A stretch of 64,000 bases of DNA from Sindora glabra. Its lineage: Eukaryota; Streptophyta; Magnoliopsida; Fabales; Fabaceae. Under the pieces are notes generated by a model that saw only the letters and a program-made list of their open reading frames with translations, did no database searches and had not been told where the DNA came from. This document shows positions 45,451-57,800 of this stretch, piece after piece. Position numbers and translations under genes: made by a program. The stretch lies in NCBI GenBank assembly GCA_020226215.1, contig CM035236.1, forward strand, positions 53,815,057 to 53,879,056, given 5' to 3'. Position 1 is the stretch's first letter. Each line of letters opens with the position of its first letter.

Positions 45451-45665
45451 GAAGATAGGAAAATCGAGTCGGAAGTAAGAGGAAAATGAGAGATGAAAGA
45501 ACTAAATATAAGAAGATAAATGAAGCAGAATCGGCGGACTGAGTGAGTGATCTGGGACACGGATTCATAGCCCTTTTATGCTCGTGGCAAGGTGGAAGCT
45601 GAGAGCGTGACGAAGACGCCGCTGACGGAGACTTGAGGAGAAAGACGGGTAGTGAAAGGGGGACA
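45451..45665 (-). other. GC-richer tract with a short hydrophobic ORF
   Basis: On the minus strand an ATG at 45568 opens MNPCPRSLTQSADSASF followed by a very hydrophobic stretch (LYLVLSSLIFLLL), and stops after 52 codons. The upstream ~90 bp is rich in pyrimidines and CG, like a plant 5' untranslated region. It may be the start of an old host gene, but the product is unrecognised. Confidence 0.25.
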
Positions 45666-48600
45666 ATACAATATATTTTTTAAATTTTGATTGTATGATA
45701 AAAATAATTTATAAATTTCAATTCTTTACGCTTTATTTCCTTGAGTAACAAAAATATGTGAGCTTTAAGATTTTATATCTTACTTTCTTGAATTCATAAA
45801 AAAAGGCAAAGTTGATCATTTTAAATTAAATTATTTTTTTAATCTTACAAAGAGCTAAGATACTAGGAGATGGGCAAGGAAATCGAACTCTCTCTCTCCC
45901 TAAATGCCGCATAACCTTGAGAGTACAAAGTACAATGATAAACTTCGTAATAAAATAAAAAAAGAGATGAAATATTATTGATAAAAATTACTTGTAAGAT
46001 TTTTCTCTAAATATACAATTTATTTTTAATTATACTAGTTTGTGTAAAATAAATCAAATATTAAACTTAAAATTCATTATCCCTCTGTAAGATCAAAATT
46101 TTCATTTATACACTAACTTTTCAAATAACAATTTACTAGAATATTTTAAACAAAAACTTCTATTATGTTATTAAACTGTATTGATTAAATAATTTAATTT
46201 TCAAATATATAAATTAAATAAAATTTGTTAAACTTTCCAAAACTTGAATTTTGAAAACTTTTTAGAGAGAAACATTAAATACAAATAGATTGAATTTTAA
46301 TATTATATATTTTTCAAGTTCCAATAATTCTTATAATATATTTATGGTTTCTAGATTTACCCTATACATTGTTAAATAAGTCAAATCAATAAAGATCTAG
46401 ATTTATCTTAAAATTAATATTTTCACATTTTCTAAAAATTTAGAGAAGTAAAGTGTAAAATTTTAAAATTTATATAACATTAAGGAGGTAAAGCATGAAA
46501 CTTTAAATTTCAAGTATCATTTTTGTCATTTAGTCAAAAATCAAGATTGTAAATTGTACTTCCTCTCGTTAAAAATAAAACTTCATACCAACATAAGTTA
46601 GTTCAAGTGAAAAAGGAATCAAGCACCTTAAATAAGATTTCTTGAATTCAATTCAAATGTCACATATGGAGAAAAGTTATTTAGGAAGGGCTTTACTTTT
46701 AATGCTTGCCAATACCACAAGAGATTAATCTCTCATTGGGTGATGAGGACTATCTTAGTGCAAATCCAAAATAATAAAATTATTAATAAACTAGAAGAGT
46801 ATACGTTATTAAAAAAAGTATAGTGACTAAAAATTTTCAACAATAGTAATGAATTTTTAATAATTTTTTATTAATAAAATAATATATAAATGAGAGTATA
46901 AAATTGATTTGCATTTATAATAAATTAAATTTAATTTCATATATTTATCTTATTATGAAATCCTTCAAATTTAAATATTTCAAATTCATTCCATCCAGTC
47001 ATTATTGATTTTTAGTATAAAAATCATCCATAATTTTGAAAGAGTTTATCATTATCATTTTCTTTTAATCCATAGTAGACAATCAGCAAATGATTTTTTA
47101 TAGCACATTAATAATTAATAATGAGAAAATTTAAATTGATAACCTTCAATATCTTCTAATTATATATTAGTCATAGCAATCTTTACTCATTACGCTTCTC
47201 TAATTTTCTTCTCCTATTGACGTGCACAGCACTCACACAATTAAAAGTCAATTTTTACTCCTTTTGGATGTTGCATGCCACTCACCAATCTCCACAATTG
47301 TAGCTAAAGTCCTTCAATTTCCTTTTGGGTCATTCTCCTTGATTTTTTGCATTAATTTACTATTTTTCCTAAATCTACTTCTTTAACACCAATCGATGAC
47401 ATCGTGCAATGCCCAGTGTTGAAAGTGTTTCAACAAATTAAGTATTCAACAATAAGATAAAGTTAGCTTCGAGTTAATTCTTCAACTATAAGTATCCAAT
47501 CCGGTATTCATCACTAAACTTATTTCAACATTTGAAGTATTCTTTAACTTTTTGATTCTACAATTTCGAAAGGGAATCCTTTAGACCTCTCCATCATAGT
47601 GTCAAAGCATAAAGAGTACACTCTATTTATGTCACCTACATTCGCAAGCAATATTATTGCCACCATTATTATTGCCATCACCAGTATTTGCAAAACTGCC
47701 ATGGAAGATTGCAAAGCTGGTTTTTCTTAATGGAAATCACATGAAATCATTAAGATGGAGACTCTTTGCGAACTCCCTATCATTTGGTTGTAGACAATAT
47801 GTCATTTTCATTACTAATAATCATAACAAAGTTGGCAATTACATTTTTCACTCATTATTTTATATCATAGTTGAAATTGATATATTATTAATAAAATAAA
47901 ATAATTTATTAATATTTTTTAACCTTATAACATACAACCCTATCATTACTTGTAATATTGTTGGAAAATAATGGTGGATATTTGATTCAATTCTCCCTTT
48001 GATTTTTTTTTCTTTTGAAAGATTTTATTTTTTATTTTGGACTTTGTGGATGTGAATTCAATGGATTAACCAATTTTATTATTATAAAAAATTCTTCAAA
48101 ATAAGTAATTTTTATCCTTTGAGCCTTTTTATGGAATTAAACAATTTATAAATATTTATATTTTTTTCTTGAAAATTGATTATTTATCTTAATCTTACTT
48201 CAAAGTTAATTTAGTTTGGACAGTTTTTGCTTAAATATTCATGAATTTATTGCGTTGTAAAACAATAAAGAAAGAAGGATAATTTGATTTAACTATAAAA
48301 AGTCAAATAAAACTAAATTAATATTAAACACGGGAAATCAATCTTGGCCTTGTCATAGGATTTCAAAATATAAGACAACATATGAATGTGTCATTAATGC
48401 AATGAGTATGTGATATTATGTTTTGGCTTTTAATTTCATGAATATGTGATAATATATCTATTAATTCCTTCTTTCAGTTTGAAAAAATATGTAAGCTAAC
48501 TGGAGACACTGTCAATAAGCCAGAGGAACACATTTGGAAGCACAAGAGTTTGGAAAAGATCTCTTAATAAACTAGGTGAGTGATGTTTTGTATTAACTTA

Positions 48601-49520
48601 ACTTCTGGAATTCAGTATAATATGGACACTAAAAGGTTTAGAGTTCCTACTAATAGATAGGGGTGATATCTATTATTAACAAATGAATTTTCTAGAAGTT
48701 TATCAACTTATAAAACTATTGATAGGATAGAGAAGTAATGGTCAAGTATACTATGATTTAAATTTTACACTTAATTGAGAAGTAAAATTGCTCAATAGTC
48801 TTCTTTATCATATTGAAGCAATTCCAAAAAGCCATATACTGATAAATATTTGAATGATGATGCATATACCTTCAAAAAGGACATTTGATATTTTTGCTAC
48901 TATACTAATTATAAATTTAATCAACTTTTAGATGTCTGCAAATAAAATGAAGATTATAAAAAATAAGATTGATAACTAGATCATATATTTAGAATGTTGT
49001 TTAATTTATATTTTTCATACACTTGAAGCAATTTAATTATACTTTTTTATTTATTTTTATATTTAGTAAATTAGACAATATTTATTCTTTATTATCTATC
49101 ATGGTATGCATTTATATAAAAGGCAAGGATTAACATTTATACATTAAATTTCACATAAATTAATGTTATTTTTTTATATATTTTTCTAAATTTCATTTGT
49201 TATAATATTTGATCATATATACATTTGTCTAAATATGATAACAATAATCGATTAATATGATATTACAATATTACAACAACTTTATCAATTAGTGATAACT
49301 TAAAAAAATATAATATCTTTTATTATTTAAGTTGAATTTAATTATGTGAATTTTATAGTTGTTTAGATGATATAAATATAATGATAGATTTTAAATTAAT
49401 TACTTGAATGATTTATAATTTAAAATTTAAAATTTGTATTATAAATTATTATTAATTAAATTAAATTAAATTCATGCATCAGGTTAAAAGCCTGTACTTT
49501 TCAATTCGGTGTAAGACTTA

Positions 49521-49584
49521 ATTTTCTTATCATTGATCCACCACATGATAAAATTTTCTTATCATTAATCCACCACATGATAAT
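49521..49584. repeat. Two-copy 32-bp tandem repeat
   Basis: ATTTTCTTATCATTGATCCA with CCACATGATAAA is repeated immediately with two differences (49521-49552 and 49553-49584). Confidence 0.9.
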
Positions 49585-50184
49585 TTAAACCATCAATAAA
49601 TGATTAAAATGAAAAAGAATGATTAAAATTGATTATGTTATAAAATTAACAATTAATAATATAGTATAATTGATTGGCATCAAATAAATTATTAAAATTA
49701 ATAATCAAATTAAATTAATACTTTTAAACATTATTCATATTAAATGTTAGTTCAAACTATTACAATAAAATAATAATAATATACTCATACTTCTTATTTT
49801 TGCAATTAACATATTAAATAATATTTTAATTTTGAAGAAACGAAAACATTACTAGAAAAAGAAAATTAATGCCTACCTCTTCAACTTTTGTTATGGTCAG
49901 TAGGTACTACTTAGACAAGTTATTTTGTACCACCAAAAAGGTCGTATAAATCTACGCCATTATTTGATACAATATGAACCATTAGATTGTATACTAATTT
50001 TAGTTGACCAAAATGAATTATTAGGATTTATCACCTCTAAACTATTGGGAAGGACTAGCCTCCAAACCTAAATATGGGCCTTTGGACCAAAGAAACCTAA
50101 TGCATACATGTATTCGTTATTAACCAAGCCTCATGCATAATGCTATATGTATACATTCTTATTGAGTAGTTCTAAAATAAATAA

Positions 50185-50187
<3 letters not shown>

Positions 50188-50229
<42 letters not shown>
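50188..50229. repeat. (AT)n microsatellite
   Basis: Uninterrupted AT dinucleotide run of about 42 bases. Confidence 0.95.
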
Positions 50230-50230
<1 letters not shown>

Positions 50231-52697
50231 TACATGATAATAAACATATAAATAACATACATTATTGTAATTGCAATTATATGATAATTAATTATAGTTA
50301 GGTCCACTTAATAATGAAAATTAAATAATTAATACAAATTTAATTGAATTAGTAAATAAAAGTATAAGAAATTTATTTAATTTACATAATATAATATATA
50401 TGAAAAATATTTTATTTTATTTTGTACTTGTCAATTTAATCAAAAATTTATTTAATAATTATTCAATAATTATATCTTGTTTTAATGGCAATGGAATAAT
50501 ACAAAAATGGATATATCTTATTTCATTCCGTCCTTACAACTTTTTGTCTTGCCTCATTTTTGCCCATCTCTATCTATAAGCCAATTTAATGGCCCATCTG
50601 TATGATTTGCAATACATTGGTACTTTATGAGAAATTTCTAAAAATAAAAAAAATATAAAGATATTTAAATTTAAATATTTGCCATCCAAATTTAATTAAC
50701 AAAATATTATAAAATAAATTTAAAATCACTTATAACTTATTCAATCAATATAAAATAAAAAGGAAGCAACCAAGATGGATAATTTGAATTTTTTATTTTC
50801 AAATAAAATAATTAAATATAAATGATAAAATAAAAGGTAAACCTTAATTTTTTAAATACATTTTTAATATTTAAATTACTAAAAGAAGTATTTTTTATTC
50901 AATTATTTTAACTCACAAGCAATTTAATTGTAGCTTTTGATTTTTATTTACTTATCAATATAATAAAGTATTAAGTAAAATTTTCAAGGAAAACTATTAA
51001 ACTCCTGTAAAATTATGGGTGATTTTTATAATAAAAATCAATAATGGTCATTCAATAGTGCAGATACATGATTGAGTAATGGGTACTGGCGTGCAAATCA
51101 CAAATTTTCCTCCTACTTATAATGGTTTACAACTTTTTCTTTATTTCAATGTAATTTCTCTTCTCCAAACTCTACTATTTTTCATCTTATTATAGTAGCT
51201 AATTAATATGAATTTCAATGAAAAAAGCTAGTACAACCACTTACAGTGAAAAATAAAGTGGATGTTCCCATCAGTTGTAACTTTAGGTGAATGTTCTCAT
51301 CAACTATACTCTATAGAAACTTAGAAACCTATCTTTCCATTTTATAGGAATAAGTGTACATCTGCTTACTATAGGTGCTTTGCCGAGAAGGCTTTAATGG
51401 TTAATTTCTTTGGGAAGTTAAAAGGAACTCTTACCATGCATATATCATTAAACTCTTGCCACTTTACCTTCTTAAGCATGGTAGAAGTGCTTAAATTAAT
51501 ATTTATTTTTGAAAGAAAACATCTTTTATAAAAATATAATTATAAACTATTAAGAGTGTGAAAAATGGTCGATATGTTTAATATTAAATATAATGAATTT
51601 AGTGAAATACTACACTAATATGGCTCTAAGAATAATTTTTTTAATCACAAGGTATTAAAATATATGGTGCTTCTTCATTTATATATAAGTAAATAAGATT
51701 TTTCAATTAAAATTATTTTTCAAAAAACAAATGAAGCATAAAATTGCAATCATAATATTGTTATTATATAAGGGCTACTTTACAATAATAACTTTTTCTA
51801 AATTTTATTTTGCAATGATTGTAAGCTTTTTTTTATATTTATTTGCAATTTTATAGTATAACTACAATTGCAAATGCAATTATAATTTAAATGATTTGAT
51901 TTTTCTTTTTTTAATAATTTTAAATGAGTATATTGTCGTTATTTTTGTTTACATGCTAATTTTGAATTTAAAAATGCTAATTACATATAAAAATGCTTTA
52001 TAATACCTCTCATAGTGCATTACTATATAGTTATAATACTATAGAAATGCCAATTTATATTAGTCATTTATCGAATTAGATACAGATTTTAAATTGTCAT
52101 TTTATCAATCAATATTGTAAATATTTTACAACATCAATTACAAAATGGTCATTAAAAATAAATATCACATCAATTTTCATAACAAATAAATTGTTGCCAT
52201 TTTTTATAAGTTACATAACTCGATAACTAATCATAATTAAATATGTCAACTTTTAGTATTATAACAGTTATTGAAAATTAAAATTTAACATCTACTTATT
52301 TTATTAATTGATGTGAAATATATTATATACCACATTAATAATTTACATAATCAATTTGGTATTACCTCTCTCCTCAAAAAAATTTTGAAAAAAGTCCCCT
52401 AACTCTTTTTATTGTATACAACATCTCAAAACACTTCCTACTATACTACTTCAACCCAAAAATACATCCAAAATCCTATATACACAATCCTCCAACTTTG
52501 TAAGATATACACACCCTAAATGGAGTAAAAACATGTACATTTTGTATTAATTACAATACATAATCCCAAATTTAGCAAATATAATTCATTACAAATAGAA
52601 GCCAAAATTTTCTCTACATTGATTCCATATAATTTAGATATAGGACTAGTGAATACCTAGTAATTTACACTACTTAATGGCATATGTACAAAGCATT

Positions 52698-53381
52698 TTC
52701 AAATTGGAGTGGAATAAAGTAAGCAAATGAAGATTTCAGTATTGTAATAATTATAAAGAAAAAGTTTATCATGATAAAAGAAAATTTACTTTTTAGTTTA
52801 TTGTGGATATCGTTATATCTAAGTATATTTAATTTATTGTTAATGTGCATCTCTCAAATAGGACTTGCATTAACTAAATATTTTTTATACTATATAAATT
52901 AACAATCAAACAATTATGTATATAAATATAACTTCAAAAATAAAAACATTAGTACCTTGAACTATGGTATAGGAAATTTATTCGAAAGGATTATTAATTC
53001 ATATCACTTCTCCATGATCTTGACACACATAAAACTCTTTCAAATTATAAAAGAATAAAGTAAACAAATGAAAATTTAAGCATTGCAATAATTACAAAGA
53101 AAAATTTGATTACGGTAAAAGAAAAATTACTTTCTAACTTATTGTGAATATCATTTTATTTAAGTAAGTTTAATTCATTGTTGATATACATTAATTAAGT
53201 GAGATTATATTAACCAAATATTTTTTATACTATATAAACTAAAAATCAAGCAATTATACATTTAAGCATAACTTTAAGAATAAAGATATTAGTACATTGA
53301 ACTTGTGATATAGAGAATTTATTTGAAGGATCATCAATCCATATCCCTTTCTATGATCTTGACACATATAAAATTCCTCCA
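52698..53381. repeat. Tandem duplication, ~343-bp unit
   Basis: 52698-53038 and 53039-53381 share, in order, CAAATT, GAATAAAGTAA-CAAATGAA, AATAATTA-AAAGAAAAA, AAATATTTTTTATACTATAT, ATTAGTAC-TTGAACT and ATGATCTTGACACA. The units are clearly diverged. They lie 3' of the TNP2 pseudogene, possibly in the CACTA element's non-coding end. Confidence 0.85.
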
Positions 53382-53559
53382 AATTAATTTCATAATTAAT
53401 TGGAGGTAGTCTCGATGAGAAAAAAAGTGTATTGTCAACATTAATAGTTACATCTTTCTCATTTCCACTACCAACAATTTAGCTTTTCCTTTAAAGAACT
53501 ATTAATTATTTGTTATCAATCAGTCGAACATATAGAAAATTTGTTTTGCTTAGAATGTC

Positions 53560-55750
53560 ATCATGAATGGCTCTCCCTTATAACTTTTCTTATTAAGATT
53601 TATTAATGTAAATCCTAACTCATCCACTCAAATACCATTGTTATTTTCCATCTACTTACATCGAAAGACAGACTCCTTGAATTGGATATAGTTGAGCTCT
53701 TATATATCTTTGATAAACTTATAACATGACATCATTAGGTAGATAAGTTTTTTTATTTTTAACACTAAAGACATGCATTGCCTGAGCCACCAGAGTGATC
53801 CTATTATTTTGCATGGTGCTCATTTTATCTTATTTCTTAATGTAAAATGAATATTTATTCATATCATATTTTTAATAAGATATGACACTATGTAAGGTTT
53901 ACTGGATAACCATCTTAAAGTTTAAAAACTATATTTGATATGTTCTCCATTATGTTTAGTTACAAACCTACTAGATGAATGAGTGATTATATTTAACTTA
54001 TACTCACTTCTTATTCTTATCATGATGGATCTCTTTTATGAAAGCAATTTGCTCATTCATGTAAAGCTAAAACTCTTTAATGTTTTGTCAGATGTAAAGG
54101 TATGTTTGTTCTCACATTTCATGTCTTATGCTTTCCACCTAATTCCCTAATGTATCGTTCCTTGAAATTCTTCCCTATAACAAAGTGTAAGAAGCCCAAT
54201 AGTATCCATATTTAATAAGTGTGAAGTACAAAACTCAATAATCTCCTTAACAATATACCATTCAATAATACTTCATTCAGGCTCATTCTAATTGTGCACA
54301 AACCCTTTTAGGATCTTCGTGTAGCATTCTATCAAGTACATCTATCTTAAGTAAATTGGATTGCATAACCTCTCCTCTCCTTCCTCACTAAATGTATAAC
54401 TAAATGCACTATTAAGTCAAAGAATAAAAGTGGAAAATACATCTTAAATTAGCAAAATATAAGGATAATATCCCTATACAAGTCATTTAAATCCTCTAAT
54501 TCAACAATCTTAGTGCATATTGTATTAAAGAAGAAACAAAGTTTCATGATAGCTTGTTTCATATATTTAGACAATATTCCTCGCTTGATGACTAATGGAA
54601 GTTGTTGCATTAAAATATGATAATCATGATACTTTAAGTTAACTAATTTTAGATTTTTATTGAAACAAGGCTTCTAATGTTGGAAGAATTGCCCTAGCAC
54701 ATTTTAACCCCATTTAGAAACTTACAAAAATTTATTTTTGTTCCTTTTTGGACAAAGTATGACAATCTAGAGCCAAATAAACACAATGACCTTTTTTTGT
54801 GCTAGTTTCTCTTATATAGCTATCTCTTGTAAGTTTAATTAGGCCTTAATTCCATCTTTTATCTTGCCTAACATGTTTGAGAGCATTCTAACTAGACCAT
54901 TACTTACATTTTTCTCCTAATATATTATATCAATATTATGTTTGACATCTAAGTCTTTCCAATGTACAGGATTAAAGAATACAGACTTTTTTTTCTATGG
55001 AGTATCACCACTTACTAAAACATTGAGTTTGCTAAAAATAAGATAAATATTTTTATCCTATCATAAATCTCCTCTCTAAATAAGGGCTTTAGGGCATTAT
55101 TTCCTTCGATAAATTGATGAAAGCCTTTTTTAGCCTATGATAGTTATGGGGAATGAGGAAAAAATCTCTTATGATTAAAATACATTATTTTCTTTCAATG
55201 CTTATGCTAATAAGATCATGTACTATCTTTATAAATAAGTTATGTTTTATACCTTTTAACAATATATCTTGACAAGTTTTCATAAGTCAAGAAGTCATTG
55301 ATTATGCTAAAGAGCATTACAAATAACCTGAAAAACTCTTAGTAGTATGCATCAAACACTGGCATAATTTTATCCCATATAAGTCACAAGTATTCAATAA
55401 GTAGTGTTAAGAAGATATTTATGTCATTTCTTGGTTGCTTAGATCCTTATATTAATAATGTTACTATATACTTTCACTTCATGCACAATAAATAAGGGAG
55501 GTTGTAAATCACCAACATTACAAGTTATGTACTATGTTTATTGCTTATGTTATCATGAAAGTTCATTCCATCAATACATTGTACAAGTCTAAAGTTTCTT
55601 ACTTCACTACTAAATATAAGGAATAATAAGTCAATCATTCTCTATTAAAAAAAATCTACCAAATGATCAAATTTGTTATTAATAATCACTCACTTTACAT
55701 GCCACACTAAGTTCTTAGCATTTTTTTGTGTTAGCAAACATGTATTTAAA
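53560..55750 (-). pseudogene. Second TNP2-type CACTA transposase pseudogene
   Basis: Minus-strand frames, full of stops, follow the TNP2 order. Near 55330-55520: VIYNLPYLLCMK and PRNDINIFLTLLIEYL. Near 54860-54990: FNPVHWKDLDVKHNIDII, then EKNVSNGLVRMLSNMLGKIK. Near 54600-54640: YHDYHILMQQLPLVIKRG. Near 54380-54560: TICTKIVELEDL and FFDLIVHLVIHLVRKE (DUF4218 part). A weak DUF4216-like part lies near 53600-53760. This is a CACTA transposase from a family different from the one at 11780-15340; the two do not align closely at the nucleotide level by eye. No CACTA terminal repeats were found for it. Confidence 0.85.
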
Positions 55751-55884
55751 TTTTTGGTATTACGAGAAAATACCACAACACCTTAATTTGAATCCCTTCC
55801 TTAATGTTGCCATCATATTTTTTTAATTCATAACAAAATACCTTACATTTTTTACTATCATGTAATACTCTTTTCAGTATAATA

Positions 55885-56952
55885 TTATCATTAGTATTTT
55901 CATTAGCAAACTTGAATTATAATTAAATATTCCCTTATCTAATTTTGGATGAATTAAAAATATAAAAATTGAGTTAAGTTAAAAAATCAATTTTTAAAAG
56001 AAAGCACGATGTTTTGCTCTCAAAGAAAAGATCAAACCATAAAGATTTCATAGTGATACTTATTCACAAAAAATTAACTAATGAACTAAACAAATGAATA
56101 AATTCATTAAAGAGTAAAATAAGTATATAACCAAGGGGGGTTAGGTTCTAAGTCCTTATAATATAACAAATTAACCTAAAAAAATTGAGATTTTAAGTAA
56201 GATATCTTAAATCCTAGTAATAATAGCAAATAATATTAATTTAAAAAATAAAAGCAATAAATACTAAAATAGATTGTAATCTAAATAATGAAATTAAAGT
56301 TCAAATTAAAAATTATCAATTAAATAATAAAAAGTTTTAAGAGCAAGTATGTCATCAAGAGTAATAGATACATGTTGAAAAGTTTTTTCCTTTTTATTGT
56401 TATCTCTGTTTTATGTTTTTTATTTTTTATTTTTATATTTTTTCTTTTTAACTTTTTTTTAGTGTATAAGCTTAATGCTATTATTTTTTATAAGAAAATA
56501 ATTCAATTTTGAAACTTTTTATTCTTTAGTTGGTAATTTTCAACATGGACCTTAATTTGGTTATTTGGATTGCAATCCATTTTTACAATTGGTACTATTG
56601 TTTCTTAGGTTAATATTATTTCTTGCTACTACTAAGGTTTAAGGCATCTTGCTTAAATTCCTAAATTTTCTAAGTTGGTTTATTATACTATAAGAATTTA
56701 AAACCTAACCCACTTTAATCAAGTACTTATTTTGCTTTTTAATGAATTTGCTCATTGTTAAATTTTTCTAAATAAATATCACTATTAAATATCCAAGATT
56801 TGATCTTTTCTTTGAAAGCAAAAGATAATGCTTTCCCTTGAAAATTAATTTCCTAACTTGACTTTTTATTTTGTATTTTTCATTAGTCCATAATTTGAGA
56901 AGGGAAGATTTAATTATAATTCAAGTTTGCTAATGAAGTACTGATAACAGGA
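55885..56952. repeat. Inverted repeat, arms ~430 bp
   Basis: The reverse complement of 55885-56320 is collinear with 56528-56952. Landmarks are GGTTAAT-TATT, ACTA-GGTTTAAG or ACTAGGATTTAAG, ATCT-GCTTAAA, TTAGAACCTAACCC or TTAAAACCTAACCC, AATGAATTT-TCATT, TTTGATCTTTTCTTTGA and TTTAATTATAATTCAAGTTT. The spacer is ~0.2 kb. A transcript would form a long stem-loop. The arms are diverged, so the stem would contain many mismatches. Confidence 0.8.
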
Positions 56953-57115
56953 CTAATATGATATTAACGTAATCTTTCAAGATTAATCTAATAATAATCT
57001 AATGTTAGGACTAATTTAATATCAAATTTAATGGAATTAGATCAAATTAATGTCATAATAAAATTTAAAACTAATTTGATGTCAACCTAATCTTTTAAGG
57101 ACAAATTTGCCTATT
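56340..57115 (+). repeat. Dispersed repeat, copy A
   Basis: Non-coding unit of ~0.7 kb with T-rich start, GGTTAATATTATTTCTTGCT, AAAACCTAACCCACTTTAATC, and a tail of short repeats such as GACTAATTTAATATCAAATT and AAACTAATTTGATGTCAA. Copies B (57126-57800) and C (59907-60705) are in the same orientation, and an inverted copy lies at 55885-56320. Confidence 0.85.
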
Positions 57116-57125
57116 TACTTTTAAA

Positions 57126-57800
57126 CTTTTCATCATTTATAAATGCAGTACTTTGTACCTTACAATTACATTGTAAAAAGCAAAAGATACATATTAAAAT
57201 TTTCTTTTTTCTTTCAGCTTCCTCCATTTGGGATTTAGTGTTGTTAATTTTTAGGTTAATGCTATTTGCTACTCTACTAAGTTTTAATGCATTTTTCTTC
57301 AAATCTTACTTCTTCTAAGTAAATTTATTATACTTTAAGAACTTGAAACCTAACCTACTTTGATCCAATAATTATTCTGCTTTATAATGAATTTGCTCAT
57401 TGTATGGTTTATTGAATGATTTTTTTAAGCAACTATTATTATTAGATGTTCAAAGCCTTTTTTTTAGAACAAATCATAAAACTTTCTCTTAAAAATTAAA
57501 TTTTCAACTCAATTATATATTTTGTATTTTTAATTGATCATAATTAAATGAGGAAAAGTTTAATTACAACTCAAACTCGCTAATGATAAGACTAATTTAA
57601 TGTCAAAAAAATTAGGACTAATATGAATCAATATATTTTTTAAAGACTAAATTGATGTAAATTTAACAATAGAACCAATTTGATATCAAATTTAATAGAA
57701 TTATACTAAATTGATGTTATAATAAAATTTAAAACTAATTTGATGTTAATCTAATCTTTCAAGAATGAATTTGCCTATTTACTTATTACTCTTTTTTTAA
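57126..57800 (+). repeat. Dispersed repeat, copy B
   Basis: It is directly adjacent to copy A and carries the same blocks: TTTTCATCATTTATAAATG, TTAATTTTTAGGTTAATGCT, GAAACCTAACCTACTTTGATC, ACTAATTTGATGTTAATCTAATC. Confidence 0.85.

Larger units (their letters stand above)
45666..52697. other. AT-rich intergenic DNA, no gene seen
   Basis: There is no coding sequence with a recognisable domain. Around 46590-46770 a more balanced block (for example ATTTCTTGAATTCAATTC, GAGATTAATCTCT) looks like anonymous transposon-derived sequence. The open frame at 47657-47899 has no family features. The microsatellite and 32-bp tandem repeat inside are listed separately. Confidence 0.65.

Noticed and set aside
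45279..45568. Minus-strand ORF of ~93 codons as a real gene exon
   Set aside because: The opposite strand reads IAVKRLSRSSRHG and a glycine loop upstream, a specific receptor-kinase match. The minus-strand frame starts with GTG and is better explained as its antisense shadow.
47657..47899. 80-codon plus-strand ORF
   Set aside because: It has no recognisable domain, signal or splice context, and the composition is typical of chance frames in this region.
49846..49875. CATTACTAGAAAAAG as the left end of the second CACTA element
   Set aside because: It resembles CACTACTAGAAAA, but it is mutated, has no partner end, and lies more than 3.5 kb from the transposase.
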